Counted from the stretch's first letter, positions 1 through 13,172 are shown. The stretch is 64,000 nucleotides of DNA from Owenia fusiformis (GCA_903813345.2 CAIIXF020000004.1:3307525-3371524); one strand, 5' to 3'. Notes: a model not told the origin generated them from the letters alone. Program-made: numbers and translations.

Positions 1-3000
1 CTACAAAATAAGCGTTCCAATTGATATTACCATAGGAACAGAGCCCCTTAAACGAGATTCCGAATCGTCGGATCAATTGTCGCCTATAACCTCGAGTGAT
101 GACCGTAAACATGAAAATGAAGAACGTAAGGCAAATACACCATTTATATACCTTCCTTAGCAAGTTATCTTTTACATTGTGCCATCTATTTATAGTTTTT
201 TGGAACTTTGAATGATTAATCTTGCATTTTGATCTCAAGGTGACTGTTATTATTTAGTTTAATTTACTGTTAGTATGACACAACTAGAAAACATGAATTC
301 ATTCAACATAGCCATTGATTATACACATATCTTTTTATATTACACATTCTCCTTGGTATTAGATTATTTCCTAAGTTACCATCTCTGCGGTTGGTAACAT
401 TTGGGCGAACCTTTTTTATATGGCGCAGTGATTTTAACTCTTGGAAATTTGTCATCAGGGAATTTCCACTATCATCTGCCCATAGTTGCTAGTATGATCA
501 AATTTTGGTTTTATTCGTTTTAAAAGTCCCCAAAACAGTATGTCAATTACATATTTTAGAACGTTCGTCTATGTTTCATTCTTAAGGGTTTGGGCGTTAT
601 CAGCCGCAGAGTAAAGAGCAGTTAAGCAATTGAGAATGTCTTTTACACTGTCTTATCAGTTAGTTTCATTTTTGCACGACTCGCTTTTAGGAAAGAAAAC
701 TATTACTTTACGTAAGTTTATGTTGAACACAAAATGTACAACTGAGGTTAAGACTACAACCGGTGCCCAAATATCATAGCGAGTCGAAGGAAAATTTTAT
801 ATTTTCAAACATATTCAAGTATGAGTAAAGAAAACTCACAGCCGATTTAATTTGTGTGAACCAAAATTTAAAAAACAAGATTCTATCATAACGTGTATAA
901 AAGATAGACCTTTTATTTTGATCTTAACAGTTACTTTACGATAATCTGAATGAAAAGCAAAACTTAGGCATACGTAACCACGACCTAGAAATTATCTTAA
1001 TAAATTATTCTTACTTCAGTGTAACATTTTATTGCATCCGGTTTATATGTATGACGTCATATGCAAGCGTTGATTTAACAAAAAAACATGGCGCCAGTTG
1101 ATAGTCTTAAATTTTACTTACTGAAGTTGTATACATTGCTTGTCATATGTCTGATCCGTTTAAGTTCGTTCTACCTGATAAGAAATACAAATATTCCCTA
1201 CCTATGACAACCGAACCAAATTGCACACGTATGTCACGTGATATATTATAACTATTTGATTGGCTAGCGGCGTTTGAGTCCCCAGTTGTAAGAAGCGCTT
1301 CTCACAGCTTGGGATCCAAAACGCCGCTAAAAGGATGGCCTCTGTATAACAGAATAATGTTTTAACAGAAAAGCATTTTGTTTAGCTTTGTATGGAACAA
1401 GTTTGAGAAAAAACGATGTAGTATGAGACTCAAAATCCTTGATTTAATTCCAAACATCTGGTATGTCTAAAATTCGAATTAACGGTTTTCAATGTGCATA
1501 GTTGGACCCGCGTGTGTCTGCAATTTTCTGATTTTCCATCCGAAGATCTTGTCCATGAAGTCTTATCTATGGGCCTTTTGTCAAACCTTTGTTGATATGA
1601 TTCTAGTTTAAGGGTACCTTTATTAATTAACAAAAAAAACACTGACCCCTGGCTCAAACTGCCACCAATGTTTTTCAACTTCGGCAGTCACTACATGTGT
1701 TATTAGTATGTACTAAAATTGAATAAAGAAGAATAAAAATTAAAAAAAAAACTGGCTCAAAAGCTCGACTGTTTTCAAATTAGCCGCCATTTTGTCGAGG
1801 AAAATTTGCTTTTTCAGCAATTAATAGCTTCATAAATGATTTCAGGTGGCCTGCAAAAACCCATATCACTTTCATTTATTAAAATAGATCAGTAAAAGCT
1901 CAAAACCTCGCCCACTTTCAAAATGTTTGCAATTTTTTCGCTCAAAATTTATATCATTGATTTTGGACTTTTTGTCCCGAAAACTAGGACCACAACACCA
2001 TGTGTGCCCAGTACCACGGTACTATTTATTATTATTTGTGAAAAAAATCAAATTAAAATCAAACTATTTTCAATGGGCAATTACAATACTGATGGCAAAT
2101 GTAACAATGACATATGATCATTTGTTTGATATAAAATCAGGAAAATGATTGGGTAAATTCTTTTTGACGAGTGCAAGGGTTCGTTTTGCCATAGATAACG
2201 GAATAACTCCACTCCTCTATCTAATTCCCAGCTGTTTTTGTAAAGTACAGTAATAATGTGTAAACGTAATTGTAATTCTAATTTTTAAATGTTCTGTAAC
2301 ATTCTGTTAAACAGATTTTGTGTATTAATTCCAGTGTGCTTAACGTGTGTATCAGTAATTAAATAATGATTGTTATAAGTGATAATATTAAGATATATAT
2401 TTTGCATCCAGTTCATTCCAAATGATTATTTCATATACTAGCTTTAATATACTTACTGCTTACTGTATTAGTCCGTCAAGTCCAATTCCATGATTATTCC
2501 CAAACGCTAATAGATTGTATATTATGTCACATTGCTCATTTGTTTAGTAACGTGAATATAAAAATACTCTGAGGAGAAATCTCATTGGACATGGGTGATT
2601 GAAAACAGGAAGCACTACTTGTTACTATACCAACAAGATGACGTCACAATCTCGTGAAACAGCCAATGATCAATGTGACAATGACTGTAATGATAGATAT
2701 GATACGCCATGTTTGCATGTGTATTTTGTTATAGATGCTAAACCTCCAGTTCCCCAAGCTGACGTCATCGCTGAGCCCCCTGTCATTGTTGTATTTGAAC
2801 CCCAGCAAGGGCATGATCCGATCCCAGAATGTAAATAAATGTTTGCTATTAGAATAGCTCCTTGCACCCTCAAATTCTGAAGTATCAAATGGTCAGATCC
2901 GTAAGTCTGAACTAAAGGTGGACATATATTATTTGCTATACTGTATAGTTTTTATGTTTTCCTCGTGAAAAAATGTTGTTCATGAGAGGGTACAACAGAT

Positions 3001-6000
3001 TGACCATCTGATATGCATATATGTTGTACTAGCTATAGTTCTATACTATCTGTATGTCATATGAGGACTTATTAAATTATTTATGATTAATCACGTGGTC
3101 ATATCTGTGCTGGGGTGAATGGGCAGATGAGGTCACGTGATTATATCAATGTTAATGTGAATGGGTAAATGAGTTCACTTGGTCATGTTTAGCTGGTTGT
3201 GTTAATTCAATAGATTTTTTAGCTATCGCTTGGAATGTTTTGTATTCCCCAAAGTTTTATATAGGGTCTTCCAATATAGGCTCATGCAAAAAAGCTCTTG
3301 TTCGGACCTTTACAAAATTTGAAAAAACTACACAAAAATCTACACGCATGCATTGAAACACAATAAATAAGTTAGTGTTCTCTGATTGTTCAAGTTTTAT
3401 GGTTGCTATGGTAACTATAAATATACTGCTCGCACCTTAACGGAAACTTGCAATCAGTTCCTCTTCCAACCTGCATGAACTTATTAAACGACCTTGTACC
3501 AGTAAGTACGGTGACATGTATTTTTGTTTTACAATATGTGCTTTGTTTTTGTCTTCAATGCATTGTTCATAAGTGTTGTCCATAATGTAGTGTTGTCCAT
3601 AATGTTTGTGTATGTAGGGTGTGGTTTTACGTATGTGCTGTAGCTTTGCATATAGCTTTGTATACGATGTTTTCTGTCATATAAAAGGAAGTAATGCGCT
3701 TGCAATAATTCAATCATGAAGTGTAGAGGTGTAGATTCCAAACCAGGAAGTATGTTTGTGTCTATCAAATCCATTTGCATCATACGCATCCCTACATCTT
3801 ATCCAAATATGATACTAAATAATGAAATATAATATAATAATCTTTGGTTTTGCAAAGTTTTATGATATTTGATAAGTGTAAAAGATGTTTTTGGAGCATT
3901 TTTCTATGGCCATTTTGTAGGGAAAAAATGATGAAAAAATCTACAATCTTTTAATTTAAAGTATGACCTGAATCGATTGCAAACTTCATATTTGCACATT
4001 TGATGAGATGAACCATTTGTGTCATATTGTGAAATTATTAAGTTTGCAATCGATTCAGGTCATAGTGTATTTTGGGGATTTCTGTGATATAATCAATGGA
4101 ATCCAATGGCCTCTATTGGGATCTGATGATAACCCCATGTTAAGTCAATGGTGCACAGCCCCATGTAAGTCAATACAACCTTACTGAACAATATTTTTCA
4201 AAGTATTATTAACATTTAACAATTTATCAAAGTAATGTTATAACTCATATAATAAACTATAATCCCACGGGCCAGGGATGAGTTAACACATGCATGCAAA
4301 AATTAGCCAAACCGATCAATTTGGCTCAATCTTTGACTCACAAAATGACTCATTAGTTCTATTAATTTTTCATTTAATGAATTATCTAAATCTTCACCAC
4401 CATACAAAAGAAGCTGAATTTTGTGAACTGTGTTCAAACTCTGAACCAAAAGATGAAGATCTAAAGTTCGCAGTCCTGCAAATAAAGTTTCACGCTGGTT
4501 TACAAGCAGAGGACATTTTAAGATTAAATGAGAAGGTGTTTGTGGTAATCCACATTTACAAAAGGGATCACTAACACTGGTGAAATTATGAGCATATAGC
4601 TGTGATATAATTAGATATTGATGGACTTTTAATTAGCATCACATATATGCTTTAACATGATAGTTCAGTGTCAGACCTGTAGTCAGGTTTTACAAAGGGG
4701 GTTTCAGTTCTGACAATTTCGGTCCTCAATCACTAAAAAATGCTCAATATGGTGAACAACTGTATGATTATTGGCCCGAAATCCCCTGAGTACGAACCCA
4801 AGTGTCTTTTTGATTATTTCCTATTATTGACACTTTTTACCGATCTAATAATAAAGAATCAGCTGTGCCTCATAAGCATTCGACCATCTGTCACAGTTAC
4901 TAAAAATCAAATATCTTTTTAAAAGATATTCATTATTGATATATGTTTTTGTGTTTAAGGATTCTTATAAACTGTATAACTGTATACTATATGATTGACT
5001 ACGCCTGCGTTTGGCTTCAATTACCTCTAGTCTCAATAGTGTCTTGCAAATGAATGTGTAAATTGCACAAATTTATTTGTAATGAATATAGTGCATTTTG
5101 TTTTTAACCATTTTACTTCAAAATGGTTTCCAACTGTCACCATTAAAATGACGAACCGCTTACCTAGTGTCATTGTACCTGCTTATGCAAACCCCGGGAT
5201 GCAAACCCTGCTTAAAACTGCTTATAGCAATTATTTCACTGTTCCTTTTCTTCCTTTTTATACTTGACTATACCCAGCCCCAAGACCCAACCCTATTTGT
5301 ACCTGACCATTCTTAGAGCTGTATCTATCTTTTGTACTTGACTATGTTAACCCCTATAGACTTTTGTGTTTGACTATTTTTAACCGCTTTCGACTTTAAT
5401 AGATCACTTCTTTAACAGCTATTTGCATATTGTACTTGACTATTCTATGCTTCCAGCTAGAGTTAACTGTTTCTCTGATCACCTGCGTAAGTCCACGTCC
5501 CCGTTGTTGGGATCTGACTGATCGGTTAGTTAGGCCTGCCACGTAAAACATTGTTCGCTTATACATATCTTCTTGACCTTCGGCCAAGGAGGATTGGCTC
5601 CCAGAATTCAGCCTCGATATTTTCCAGAACTAAAAATGTCGTTATTGTCTGACATTAAACTGGCTTTAAATTCACAATCAACAATCCAAAAGGTTTGAGC
5701 TTATTTCTTGATCACTTGTGTGTTGAATTTTTTGTTTTGTGATTCTCGTGATTCAAAATCTGAAGTGAAAAAATGGCGACGGTTATGATTTTGAATTTCA
5801 TAATCACGAAATCCCTCAAAGATTTGTTTTTTGTATACACGGGGCTTATGAAATATGATATCGAGATTGCCTTCTCGGAGACAATCCTCCTTGACATTCG
5901 GCCATTCTCATTCAAGTTTTGTGGTTCGCTTTAATTTTGGAAAATTTTGACTTCGACTGTTTCTAAAGTGTATCATATAGTTCCCCAACTATATCTAACG

Positions 6001-8439
6001 ATTAATTGAGTCGGAGGAAATAGCTGAAATATTATTTCATTAGCTTGTTTGTACAATTGTACTGAAATGTTAGTCTCACATTTGTCAGGATACATGAAAA
6101 CACGATCATGGCTTTCCACATTGCTTTCTAAGAATGACCTTTGATCAATCATTAATGAATTTTATTTTGCCATTCCATACGTTTCGATCAATTGCTCTTG
6201 CTTACTGCTATGGTAAACATAATTGGCCATTCGCATGGTACATAGTGACGCAAATTATTGTTCAAAGGAGCACGTGGGTTATCGCAAACGATTTATGCAG
6301 GTTATATCTAGGATTACGACTTTTTTCTGACAATGAAGACAAGTTTATATTTTAGATCAATTCATTTTCTCAAAGAAAATTTTGCACATTAATAATAAAG
6401 TCAAACAAATTCTGAGATATTTGACTAGCAATCAACCCAACGACACACTTTTTCAAAGATGTTGACCCCATTTTCACCAAAAATGCAATCATTTTTTACA
6501 ATGTTTAATGCATTACTATTCTTTCTTTTGATGTATCAAATCGTTCTTGAAAGAAAAACTTAATTGCTTTAAGATAAGTGTTCCCCATGTTATTTCTCAA
6601 TTGAAAAATCTCATGCTATCCATTGGTTTCAGTTCATTTTGGTCATCCAAATTCAGTATCTTTAAAGTCCCAGGAGCAATCAACTTTTCCTTTTAGGAAA
6701 TCAAACATGTCTCAAAGTACATTCTAATTATGCATTCAGCAATAATAAAAGGTTGCATTTTGGTGAAAATTAGGTCAACATTTTTGAAAAAGTATGTTGA
6801 TTTGTCCATTGCCCCTTCAATATCACTTAGGTCTGATTAACTAATTATCATTACATATACTTATTTTGAAGATAATGAATGTATCTAAAAGATACACCCA
6901 TGTTCATGATCAGACAATATTCATAAAATTCAAGTTAGAATCGTTTGAAATTGTTTGCGATAACCTACGTGCTCCTTTATCATTATCCCCGGTCATTATC
7001 TTTGTGTAAGTCGCTGAATACTAAATGGCAAACGTAAGCATGTGATGAAATTGTTGTCAAAAGGAAATAATGATTATATAAATGCATGCTATGTTTTTCT
7101 GTTCATTGGGTAATTTTCATATATAGTTGATAGTAAATTGTAGAAGGGATATTAAAAAAGAAATGTATTTGATATTGGCTCTCTTCAAAACGAGACTCTC
7201 TTATAAACATCACAAAAATATACCAGGACATTTCATGTGGTGCTTATTTAACATGACAGCAATAATGTTCATTTTACACAAAATCTAGGCATTCTAGTAA
7301 ATCACTTAGGTCGCGGAACATCAAAAACAAACCTTAACACTTTCAAATAAATGGATATACGTAGCTTACTGTTTCTAAGAAAAAAATGTTTTGATGATTG
7401 AAATAATGTCTATGATTTGTTTGGTTTTTCTGAATAATCCATCTGAAACCTGCTTGAATCAAATTCCATTTATTTTTTTTGCACATTTCTCACAAAACCA
7501 AACGCGAGGGCAAAATCAGATTAGAAACTAGATAGTATGAATATATATTGCATGTTTTTCCAAAGCTAGGCTGGGTTAATGTTGCTTGCTATTGTAAAGC
7601 ATCGCAGAAACCCATCACATATTATCTGAACGATGGTCATACAGAATATATGAATGTTCAAATTGACCTGTTGTACATGTTTTTGGACTTTTGCTTCGTA
7701 ATTACATGTATTTTGGCGAATATTTGCATTTTAGTGAATATGCGCCTCTTAGTGCATTGTATTTGCCGCTGCAGTTTTAGACACCGCAATCACCTTGTTC
7801 GATTATAATTCGAAACATGTAATTTTCGTGAATAAAAAATATTTATAGCTAATTCTTCCCAAATTCTTCCTTATTTTGTTTGAAATTCATAAATATCAGA
7901 CAATGTAATTATTGTGAACGAGAACAGTCTTGGGTAATATGACATATTTGTTGAAACTAAATACTTTAAAATTTAGTGTTTAGCCTTTCAAATGGATATT
8001 TTCCATACCATGTCTCTGTTAAATAACATATTCATCAACCGAGCATTTTTTCAAACATTTTATTATATGCGAAATGAAAAAGGGATACCCCGAAACACAA
8101 CACGCAAATTAGAAGGGCCTATGCCGTAATCATAAACTGCTTCAAAATTGTTGATGACATTATTTTTTAGCTCCCCCAAGCTATGAGGAGTGTATATTTG
8201 GGCGTGTGGAAATAGACGAAGGTGATGCCATCGAACCTGGCCATGGACCATTGAACTATACACCAATGTATACATATTATAACTGGAAGACAATGCTACG
8301 AGCTGCTTCAAAACGCTCGTTTAGGGCATCTAAAACGTCACTTAGAATATCAAAGGAAAATTTAGCGGATGTGGATACTGCGCATGTGCATGGATCGAAA
8401 ACGAGTCTTGCTGAAAATGGGGCCACTGGTGGAAAATAA
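1..8439 (+). CDS. Alpha-arrestin (arrestin domain-containing protein), C-terminal part
   Basis: Partial gene; the N-terminus lies left of the window. The exon covering 1-125 reads, from base 2, YKISVPIDITIGTEPL, the usual end of an Arrestin_C domain, followed by a Ser/Asp-rich linker, and stops at a gtaagg donor in phase 1. The next matching exon is 8171-8439: acceptor ttttttag, phase 1, reading PPPSYEECIFG and then a basic, Ser-rich tail to a TAA at 8437-8439. PPSY is a PPxY motif. In this family such motifs bind WW domains of NEDD4-type ubiquitin ligases, and the proteins act as cytoplasmic or endosomal adaptors for receptor ubiquitination and trafficking. Domain end, matching phase and PPxY together make the call good. 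Which ARRDC paralogue it is cannot be told. The roughly 8-kb intron holds LINE and fold-back repeats and a possible alternative last exon. Confidence 0.75.
1265..1329. repeat. 65-bp near-perfect hairpin
   Basis: TAGCGGCGTTT at 1265 is matched by AAACGCCGCTA at 1319-1329. The inner parts also pair (GAGTCCC with GGGATC, AGAAGC with GCTTCT), so nearly the whole segment folds back on itself. It sits in the alpha-arrestin intron and is more GC-rich than its surroundings. A very short fold-back element and a small hairpin RNA source are both possible. Confidence 0.6.
2739..2838 (+). CDS. Possible alternative last exon of the alpha-arrestin gene
   Basis: An open stretch after the acceptor gttatag (2732-2738) encodes HAKPPVPQADVIAEPP and continues to a TAA at 2836-2838 that overlaps an AATAAA-like string. 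The phase (two bases before the first full codon) fits the phase-1 donor at 125/126, so splicing 125 to 2739 would give a second, shorter, proline-rich C-terminus without the PPSY motif. Only phase, composition and the acceptor support it. It could be a chance ORF in an intron. Confidence 0.25.
3962..4064. repeat. Short TIR element (MITE-like), about 100 bp
   Basis: Perfect inverted ends TGACCTGAATCGATTGCAAA and its complement, 22 bp or more, flank about 56 bp. TA lies on both sides, as expected of a mariner/Tc1-type target site. There is no coding capacity. Confidence 0.6.
4289..4575 (-). mobile_element. 3' end of a 5'-truncated non-LTR retrotransposon (LINE)
   Basis: Read on the minus strand, 4575 to about 4290 is one open frame ending in a stop. 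It starts with a C-x-C-x8-H-x4-C motif (CKCGLPQTPSHLILKCP) and runs on through QRETLFAGLRTLDLHLL to end RLSQIDRFG. A Cys/His knuckle followed by a short helical tail is typical of the C-terminus of reverse transcriptase ORFs of invertebrate LINEs. The rest of the element is missing, so this is a dead 5'-truncated copy. The plus-strand ORF over the same bases is its shadow. Confidence 0.65.
5258..5450 (+). repeat. Degenerate tandem repeat around TGTACTTGACTAT
   Basis: The motif (T)GTACTTGACTAT recurs with changes about four or five times in 190 bases (near 5262, 5334, 5368, 5433). Spacers are of unequal length and diverged. No coding is seen. Confidence 0.4.
6264..6978. mobile_element. Fold-back (TIR) element, about 715 bp
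   Basis: The ends AAAGGAGCACGTGGGTTATC at 6264 and the complement of AACCTACGTGCTCCTTT at 6978 are inverted. Pairing resumes further in: the stretch with CTTTTTCAAAGATGTTGACC near 6447 pairs with one near 6780. The arms thus extend about 250 bases with interruptions. There is no transposase ORF. It lies in the alpha-arrestin intron. Confidence 0.55.
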
Positions 8440-8578
8440 ATTACATGTCTTTCCGGGAAATATTTGAGATGAACCATTCCACTATACATTCGATGCATCA
8501 CATTTTGAATCCAGGACTGACATACTAAAATATTTCACATTTTACAATTTTAAAAGGCCACACCATTTTGTAGATAAA

Positions 8579-8584
8579 AATAAA
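8579..8584 (+). promoter_or_regulatory. Likely poly(A) signal of the alpha-arrestin gene
   Basis: AATAAA about 140 bases after the stop codon at 8439. It is the first canonical hexamer downstream. Confidence 0.4.
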
Positions 8585-8940
8585 CTATATTTCTGTATTA
8601 TCGTGGACTTTTCAAGAAGGGTATTTAAATTCCAGGATTCCAATATTTCAGTACTGCCTGGTTTTACCGGTTTGATTATCATGCATCCATGTTTTGAATC
8701 CACAGAGAGCCTTTGTTATCACCGCTGAATATTTCAATCTGAAAAGCTATATTATGTATTATACGTGTACTATTTTTATTGGACTCTAATGTATTTATTT
8801 CAATTGTTCTGTATTTTAATGTTAATGTTTTATAAATTTGTACATTACAAGTATACAGTATAACATCGATGTTTCATTCCGTTTTATATCGCATAGGACT
8901 TTTAAGTGATTCGTCCGACTTTCTATCAACCATTATTATG

Positions 8941-9040
8941 TACACTCCTCTCCATAAGTTTGGCAATTCAAAGGTAAAGGGGCTTTAACACGTATTTCAA
9001 TGGGGGAGCTACGGTTGCCAAACTTATGGAGGGGAGTGTA
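8941..9040. mobile_element. 100-bp MITE with 26-bp inverted ends
   Basis: TACACTCCTCTCCATAAGTT... at 8941 and its near-perfect complement ending at 9040 (one mismatch) flank about 48 bp. It is followed by the 3' intergenic region of the alpha-arrestin gene. Confidence 0.65.
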
Positions 9041-10642
9041 CATGTACATTGTATGTGCATCGAATCCAATTATTTAATAATCATTTGAGTTTGCATACTT
9101 GACCTTGTTTTTGTTATTTGATTTTTAAATCAAACAAAGCTAGCTGTGTATGGTCTTAAGAATAACCCCCGCTTCGCAAGTTGTCTTATATCATCACTAT
9201 ATACATTATCACTATAAATATGTATGACCGAATGCCAACGAGACTAGACTTAAAAGTGTTACAAAAGAAAGAAGCAACCAGTCATGAGAAATAAAAGCTA
9301 TAAATAAAAGCTTTACATTTTACAAAATAGAGAGGTTGAGTTACTAGCATATGGGGAACCTTTACGTGTAATATTATATGACTGTCATAGAATGTTGTTT
9401 ACCTCTCATTTGGTTTAAACGGGGACCTTATTGCATCTATTTCCCTCACACCTTCATACTCAATCGGGTAAATAAAGGCCAGTAAAGTGAAAACTAGTCA
9501 ACAGTGGGCATACGTTTACACGTACACATTCTTAGAACGGTGCTAACCAGATATACGTAATCTATACATTTTTTTTATATATTCAAAAATATTTAAAAAG
9601 TATATATATTGATAACACTAGACACTTTTAATAAGTGTATCGGTGTGAAAATATTTAAATAGAAATCTGAATGATTGGTAATTAATGTGATTCCCGTCGT
9701 TCAAATATGCAAACACAAAATCCAAAGAGTAACAGCAAAGTATATTGAGACACAACAAAATACAATTGATCATAGCTAGACAAATCCGCAACATTCTAAA
9801 CAATGTTTGGTATGATATGTTTGCACGAGTGTCAAACAGAGATATATAGAATAGCATCAAAACATTCTGTAATAAAATAATTTTCGAAAAATACGACCAG
9901 CCACTACAGAAAAACTCTTAAATGTAACTAAATCACAAAGAAAAGTGTTTCTAATAAAAGTTAAACATATTTTTAAAAGGAGAATGATCGAGGTAATAAT
10001 GAAAGTGAATCTCCCATGAGGCAGCGGCCTGGTTGAAATATCAATAGTAAACCATTGAATCGAAATGTATGAGTTCAGAGTAGGGCAATGTGTGCCATGG
10101 CTTGACGAAAGTCGTGCCAGGAATTTTCGAGGGATGCGTCGTGGTTATTGTAGGCTGTACCTATGAGACATCTTTAAACAACATTATTATGTGATATACA
10201 TTTACAATTTAACAGGGATCTGACATAACCAAAATATAAAAAAGCAATGCAATTTTTATAGGAGAAACGGATTTTTCACAAAAGAAGATATACTATTACA
10301 TCTATCTACATGTAGTTTTATTATAAGAACTGTTTATTAAAAATAATTAAATGTTATTAGGTTTTACCTAATGCATTATAAACAAAATTAATAACATATA
10401 TGTGAATATTTACTGATACAAAAGTACAGAAAAATAGAATATCTTGCATAACCCTTTAATTTAATATAATTGTTATCATATCAAAGTCTCATTAGCAGAA
10501 ATCTACTTGTACGTATAACTACCAAGAAACCAGACTGACAAATTAGTTTCACTACCACTAAAATTTAAAATCAATCAATAGCAGCCGTTTTGTTAAGTCT
10601 TACAGCGATAGAAAAATACACTCTAAGATGCTAACGTTGTAG
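9041..10642. other. Gene-free stretch
   Basis: AT-rich DNA with many stops in all frames. No exon, RNA gene or clear repeat was recognised. Confidence 0.5.
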
Positions 10643-10812
10643 ATCAATAAAATGTTACGGCCCTTGGGACACTCGTCCGAGGAGATGTAGTGTTACAAGT
10701 CAGATAATAGACATAAAAGGGAGTTTGCTATATTCAATGCCCCATGTGGGAATCGAACCAAGGACCTTCCGCTCTTAAGTCTGACGCCATGTAGCTCGAG
10801 CCATAAGAGCCA
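10643..10812 (-). mobile_element. tRNA-derived SINE, copy 1
   Basis: On the minus strand it starts GGCTCTTATGGCTCGAGC, has a box B-like GGTTCGATTCCC and then GGGGCATTGAATATAGCA, and ends near GGGCCGTAACATT. The same order is found at 34301-34480 on the plus strand (GGGGCATTGAATTTAGCA, then TATCTG and CTTGTTAT). The two copies define a SINE family with a tRNA head and a shared body of about 100 bases. The tRNA part cannot fold into an intact cloverleaf, so it is not a tRNA gene. Confidence 0.7.
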
Positions 10813-10889
10813 CTACAGCCACTACTCCATGTAGTAGCAATTTGCTATTAAGGGTCAATATACATGTATCATGCCCCCTGAAGGACCAT

Positions 10890-11075
10890 GGCGTTCCGTC
10901 GAAAATTACGAGCTATTATTAGCCTTGTAGTCACAAGCTCTTACGAGGCTCGAAAATTACAAGCAATTACGAGACTCGTAACGAGGCCCGTATGAGGTTG
11001 TACAGGGTCCGTTGACTGCTACGAGCTCCGTACGGGCTTGTACGGAGTCCGATGTACATGTAATTTGCCTGTGTA
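10890..11075 (+). repeat. Dispersed repeat rich in CGTACGAGCTCGTA-type motifs, copy 1
   Basis: Short palindromic blocks around TACGAGCYCGTA follow one another, ending in CCGATGTACATGTAATTTGC. A second direct copy lies at 11645-11785 and ends CCGATGTAATTTGCATGTG. The two flank about 570 bp of other sequence. Confidence 0.5.
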
Positions 11076-11219
11076 CCCTACTTTTTCCGAATAGTCAAGC
11101 TTCATAAGGGCTGTCTGCATGAATGTTATTGTAATGTTATTTCTATGTGTGTCATGCAAAAAATAAAAATATCAATGATATTGAAGAAATAAAAAAATAT
11201 CATGATTGTATCTAGTGCA

Positions 11220-11395
11220 ACAAGTTAAACCTAGTCTGGGCCTTATTTTTTATCTGACATATCTTGTGGCCCAATTTTTTGAAAATGAATTACCTTTAAA
11301 ATGATATATAAGTCAATGCACCATATTGAACGTAACTATTTTTATTCTGATTTAAAGTTGGGCATTGTTTTTTTGGCCCACCCTGTATATGATAG
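11220..11395 (-). mobile_element. Mariner-like terminal fragment
   Basis: On the minus strand the segment begins TATACAGGGTGGGCCAAAA, close to the terminus TATACAGGGTGGCCCAAAA at 23590 (plus strand). ACAGGGTG ends are common in mariner-related elements. No second end or transposase was found, so the right limit is unknown. Confidence 0.35.
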
Positions 11396-11644
11396 ACAGT
11401 ATAAAAGCTAGAAAACAAAATAAACAGGGTAACCAATGGGAGACACCAAATTTCTCTACAAGGGAAGTAAATGCATATAAAAACATTTGCGTGCAGCATT
11501 GTATTAAGTTGAATTGTGATGTAAATAAATACTGCTGTTATCGAATGTTGGTATAAATACATCAATTTGAAATGATTAAACAAATATAGCATGTTCTGGA
11601 TAGATACGTGAATCATGTAGCATGACAACAATTAATTTTTTGTC

Positions 11645-11785
11645 CGATAACGGGCCTCGTACAAGCTCGTATGGGCCTCGAAATTACGAGCCCGTACAAG
11701 GATGGTGGTCCTTTTTGCCCGTAATGACTCGTAATTCCCGGGGCTCGTACGAGCTCGTATGGGGCCCGATGTAATTTGCATGTGT
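11645..11785 (+). repeat. Dispersed CGTACGAGCTCGTA-type repeat, copy 2
   Basis: Same family as 10890-11075: GGGCCTCGTACAAGCTCGTA, a central CCCGTAATGACTCGTAATT, and an end at CCGATGTAATTTGCATGTG. Confidence 0.5.
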
Positions 11786-11789
11786 AGTT

Positions 11790-13130
11790 ATGTGTTTTTT
11801 TATTTGAATGTACTTATGAGTACACCACGAAATTTAACACCGCAACATGTACGATGCCATTAATAGTTTCATTGCTGGTTTACTGATAGCGTTTTGAACA
11901 AACTGACAATGGAAGCAGACAGTAATATAATTATGGTCTCCAAATCTCTAAATAGCGTGATACAATCTTGGTGAACAGTTATTTGAATGAACCAATCAAT
12001 TAATGGGCCATTTTGAACGAACCTTCACCGTACCTCAATTGTCTAGTCGAATATGAATATCATTTATTTAGTATAAATAGCTAAAACAAATCATTTTCCA
12101 GATTGACATGTGCACGCACGATCATGGAAACGTTGAAGTTTGTGACCATCAACTTGTAGTTTACCATTCGCTACCAATTTATCAAATTGAAATCGTTCAG
12201 AAAACACATGTTTTAACATAAGGAAACATTTCTTTGCTGTTACGGTCACAATGTGTCTTTTTATACTGAGTGGTCACAAGCTTGCATTTGATATGATTTA
12301 TTAATCAGTCTCTCCTCCGCTGTCCGCTTGAGGGAGGAGGGTCTCACGCAATCTTTGAATGGCGCGTGACTACATTGTAATCGTGTTATCATTAAGATTT
12401 AATGATTCATGGTGTATTCATGTATGATCGTTTTTAATAATCATTGGTATATCATGTCATCATAAATCATGGGTACCCTCGACATGGGTTGCTATGGTTA
12501 CCATAGAACGCAGAACATTAAATGTTACGTAGTGAAATTTACTGTATGTATGTAAAATTGTTAGATCAACATTCTGTCAGAGCCAGATTCATTAATGTTT
12601 ACAAAAATTAGAGCACTTTTGATCTTACTATATGAATTCGATAGGCTTTTTAAGTTGCTATGTCATTTATTGAAACAAATACATAGAAAACAGTTTATAA
12701 AATTCAGTATTTGTATGCTTTTGTTCCAATACATCACAAAAACGAACTGCAAAACTAAAAGCGATAGTAATGGATAACTAATATATCAGATATGTATTGT
12801 AATATCGTGTAATATGAGTGCCATCATAATTGAAACATAGGTCTAATGTACATATTTTCTAAATTGAAACGTCAATGTAAACTTTGTTCCAAAACACCTT
12901 TACGTCAGAGTCGTCGATGTAATTGATGATTTGCGATCACCGAATGGATTCTGTCTTTTAGTGACGTCACAATTAGGTCACCCAGCTTTAGATGCTTGAT
13001 TTTGAGAGATTATCTTCTATATTTCGTGCTTTATTGATTTATTTTTCACGAAAGCGTTCTATTTGACTAGATCAACATTCATGCTAAGCACATACCAAGT
13101 CTAAGGTCTTACTGACATGATTTAGATAGC
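11790..13130. other. Gene-free stretch
   Basis: AT-rich with no long open frame that resembles a protein. No repeat with visible ends was recognised. Confidence 0.45.
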
Positions 13131-13133
13131 GGT

Positions 13134-13172
13134 TTAGCGCCCCCCGATTTTGACAAAAACGGGGGGCGCTAA
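13134..13172. repeat. GC-rich perfect hairpin
   Basis: TTAGCGCCCCCCG and CGGGGGGCGCTAA, 13-bp perfect arms around a 13-base loop, in AT-rich surroundings. In a bacterium this would suggest a terminator. Here it may be a tiny fold-back element or a remnant of the poly-G/poly-C-ended elements seen near 18.8 and 19.4 kb. Confidence 0.6.

Noticed and set aside
7548-7808. 86-residue hydrophobic ORF in the alpha-arrestin intron
   Set aside because: No splice or domain support; AT-rich chance frame.
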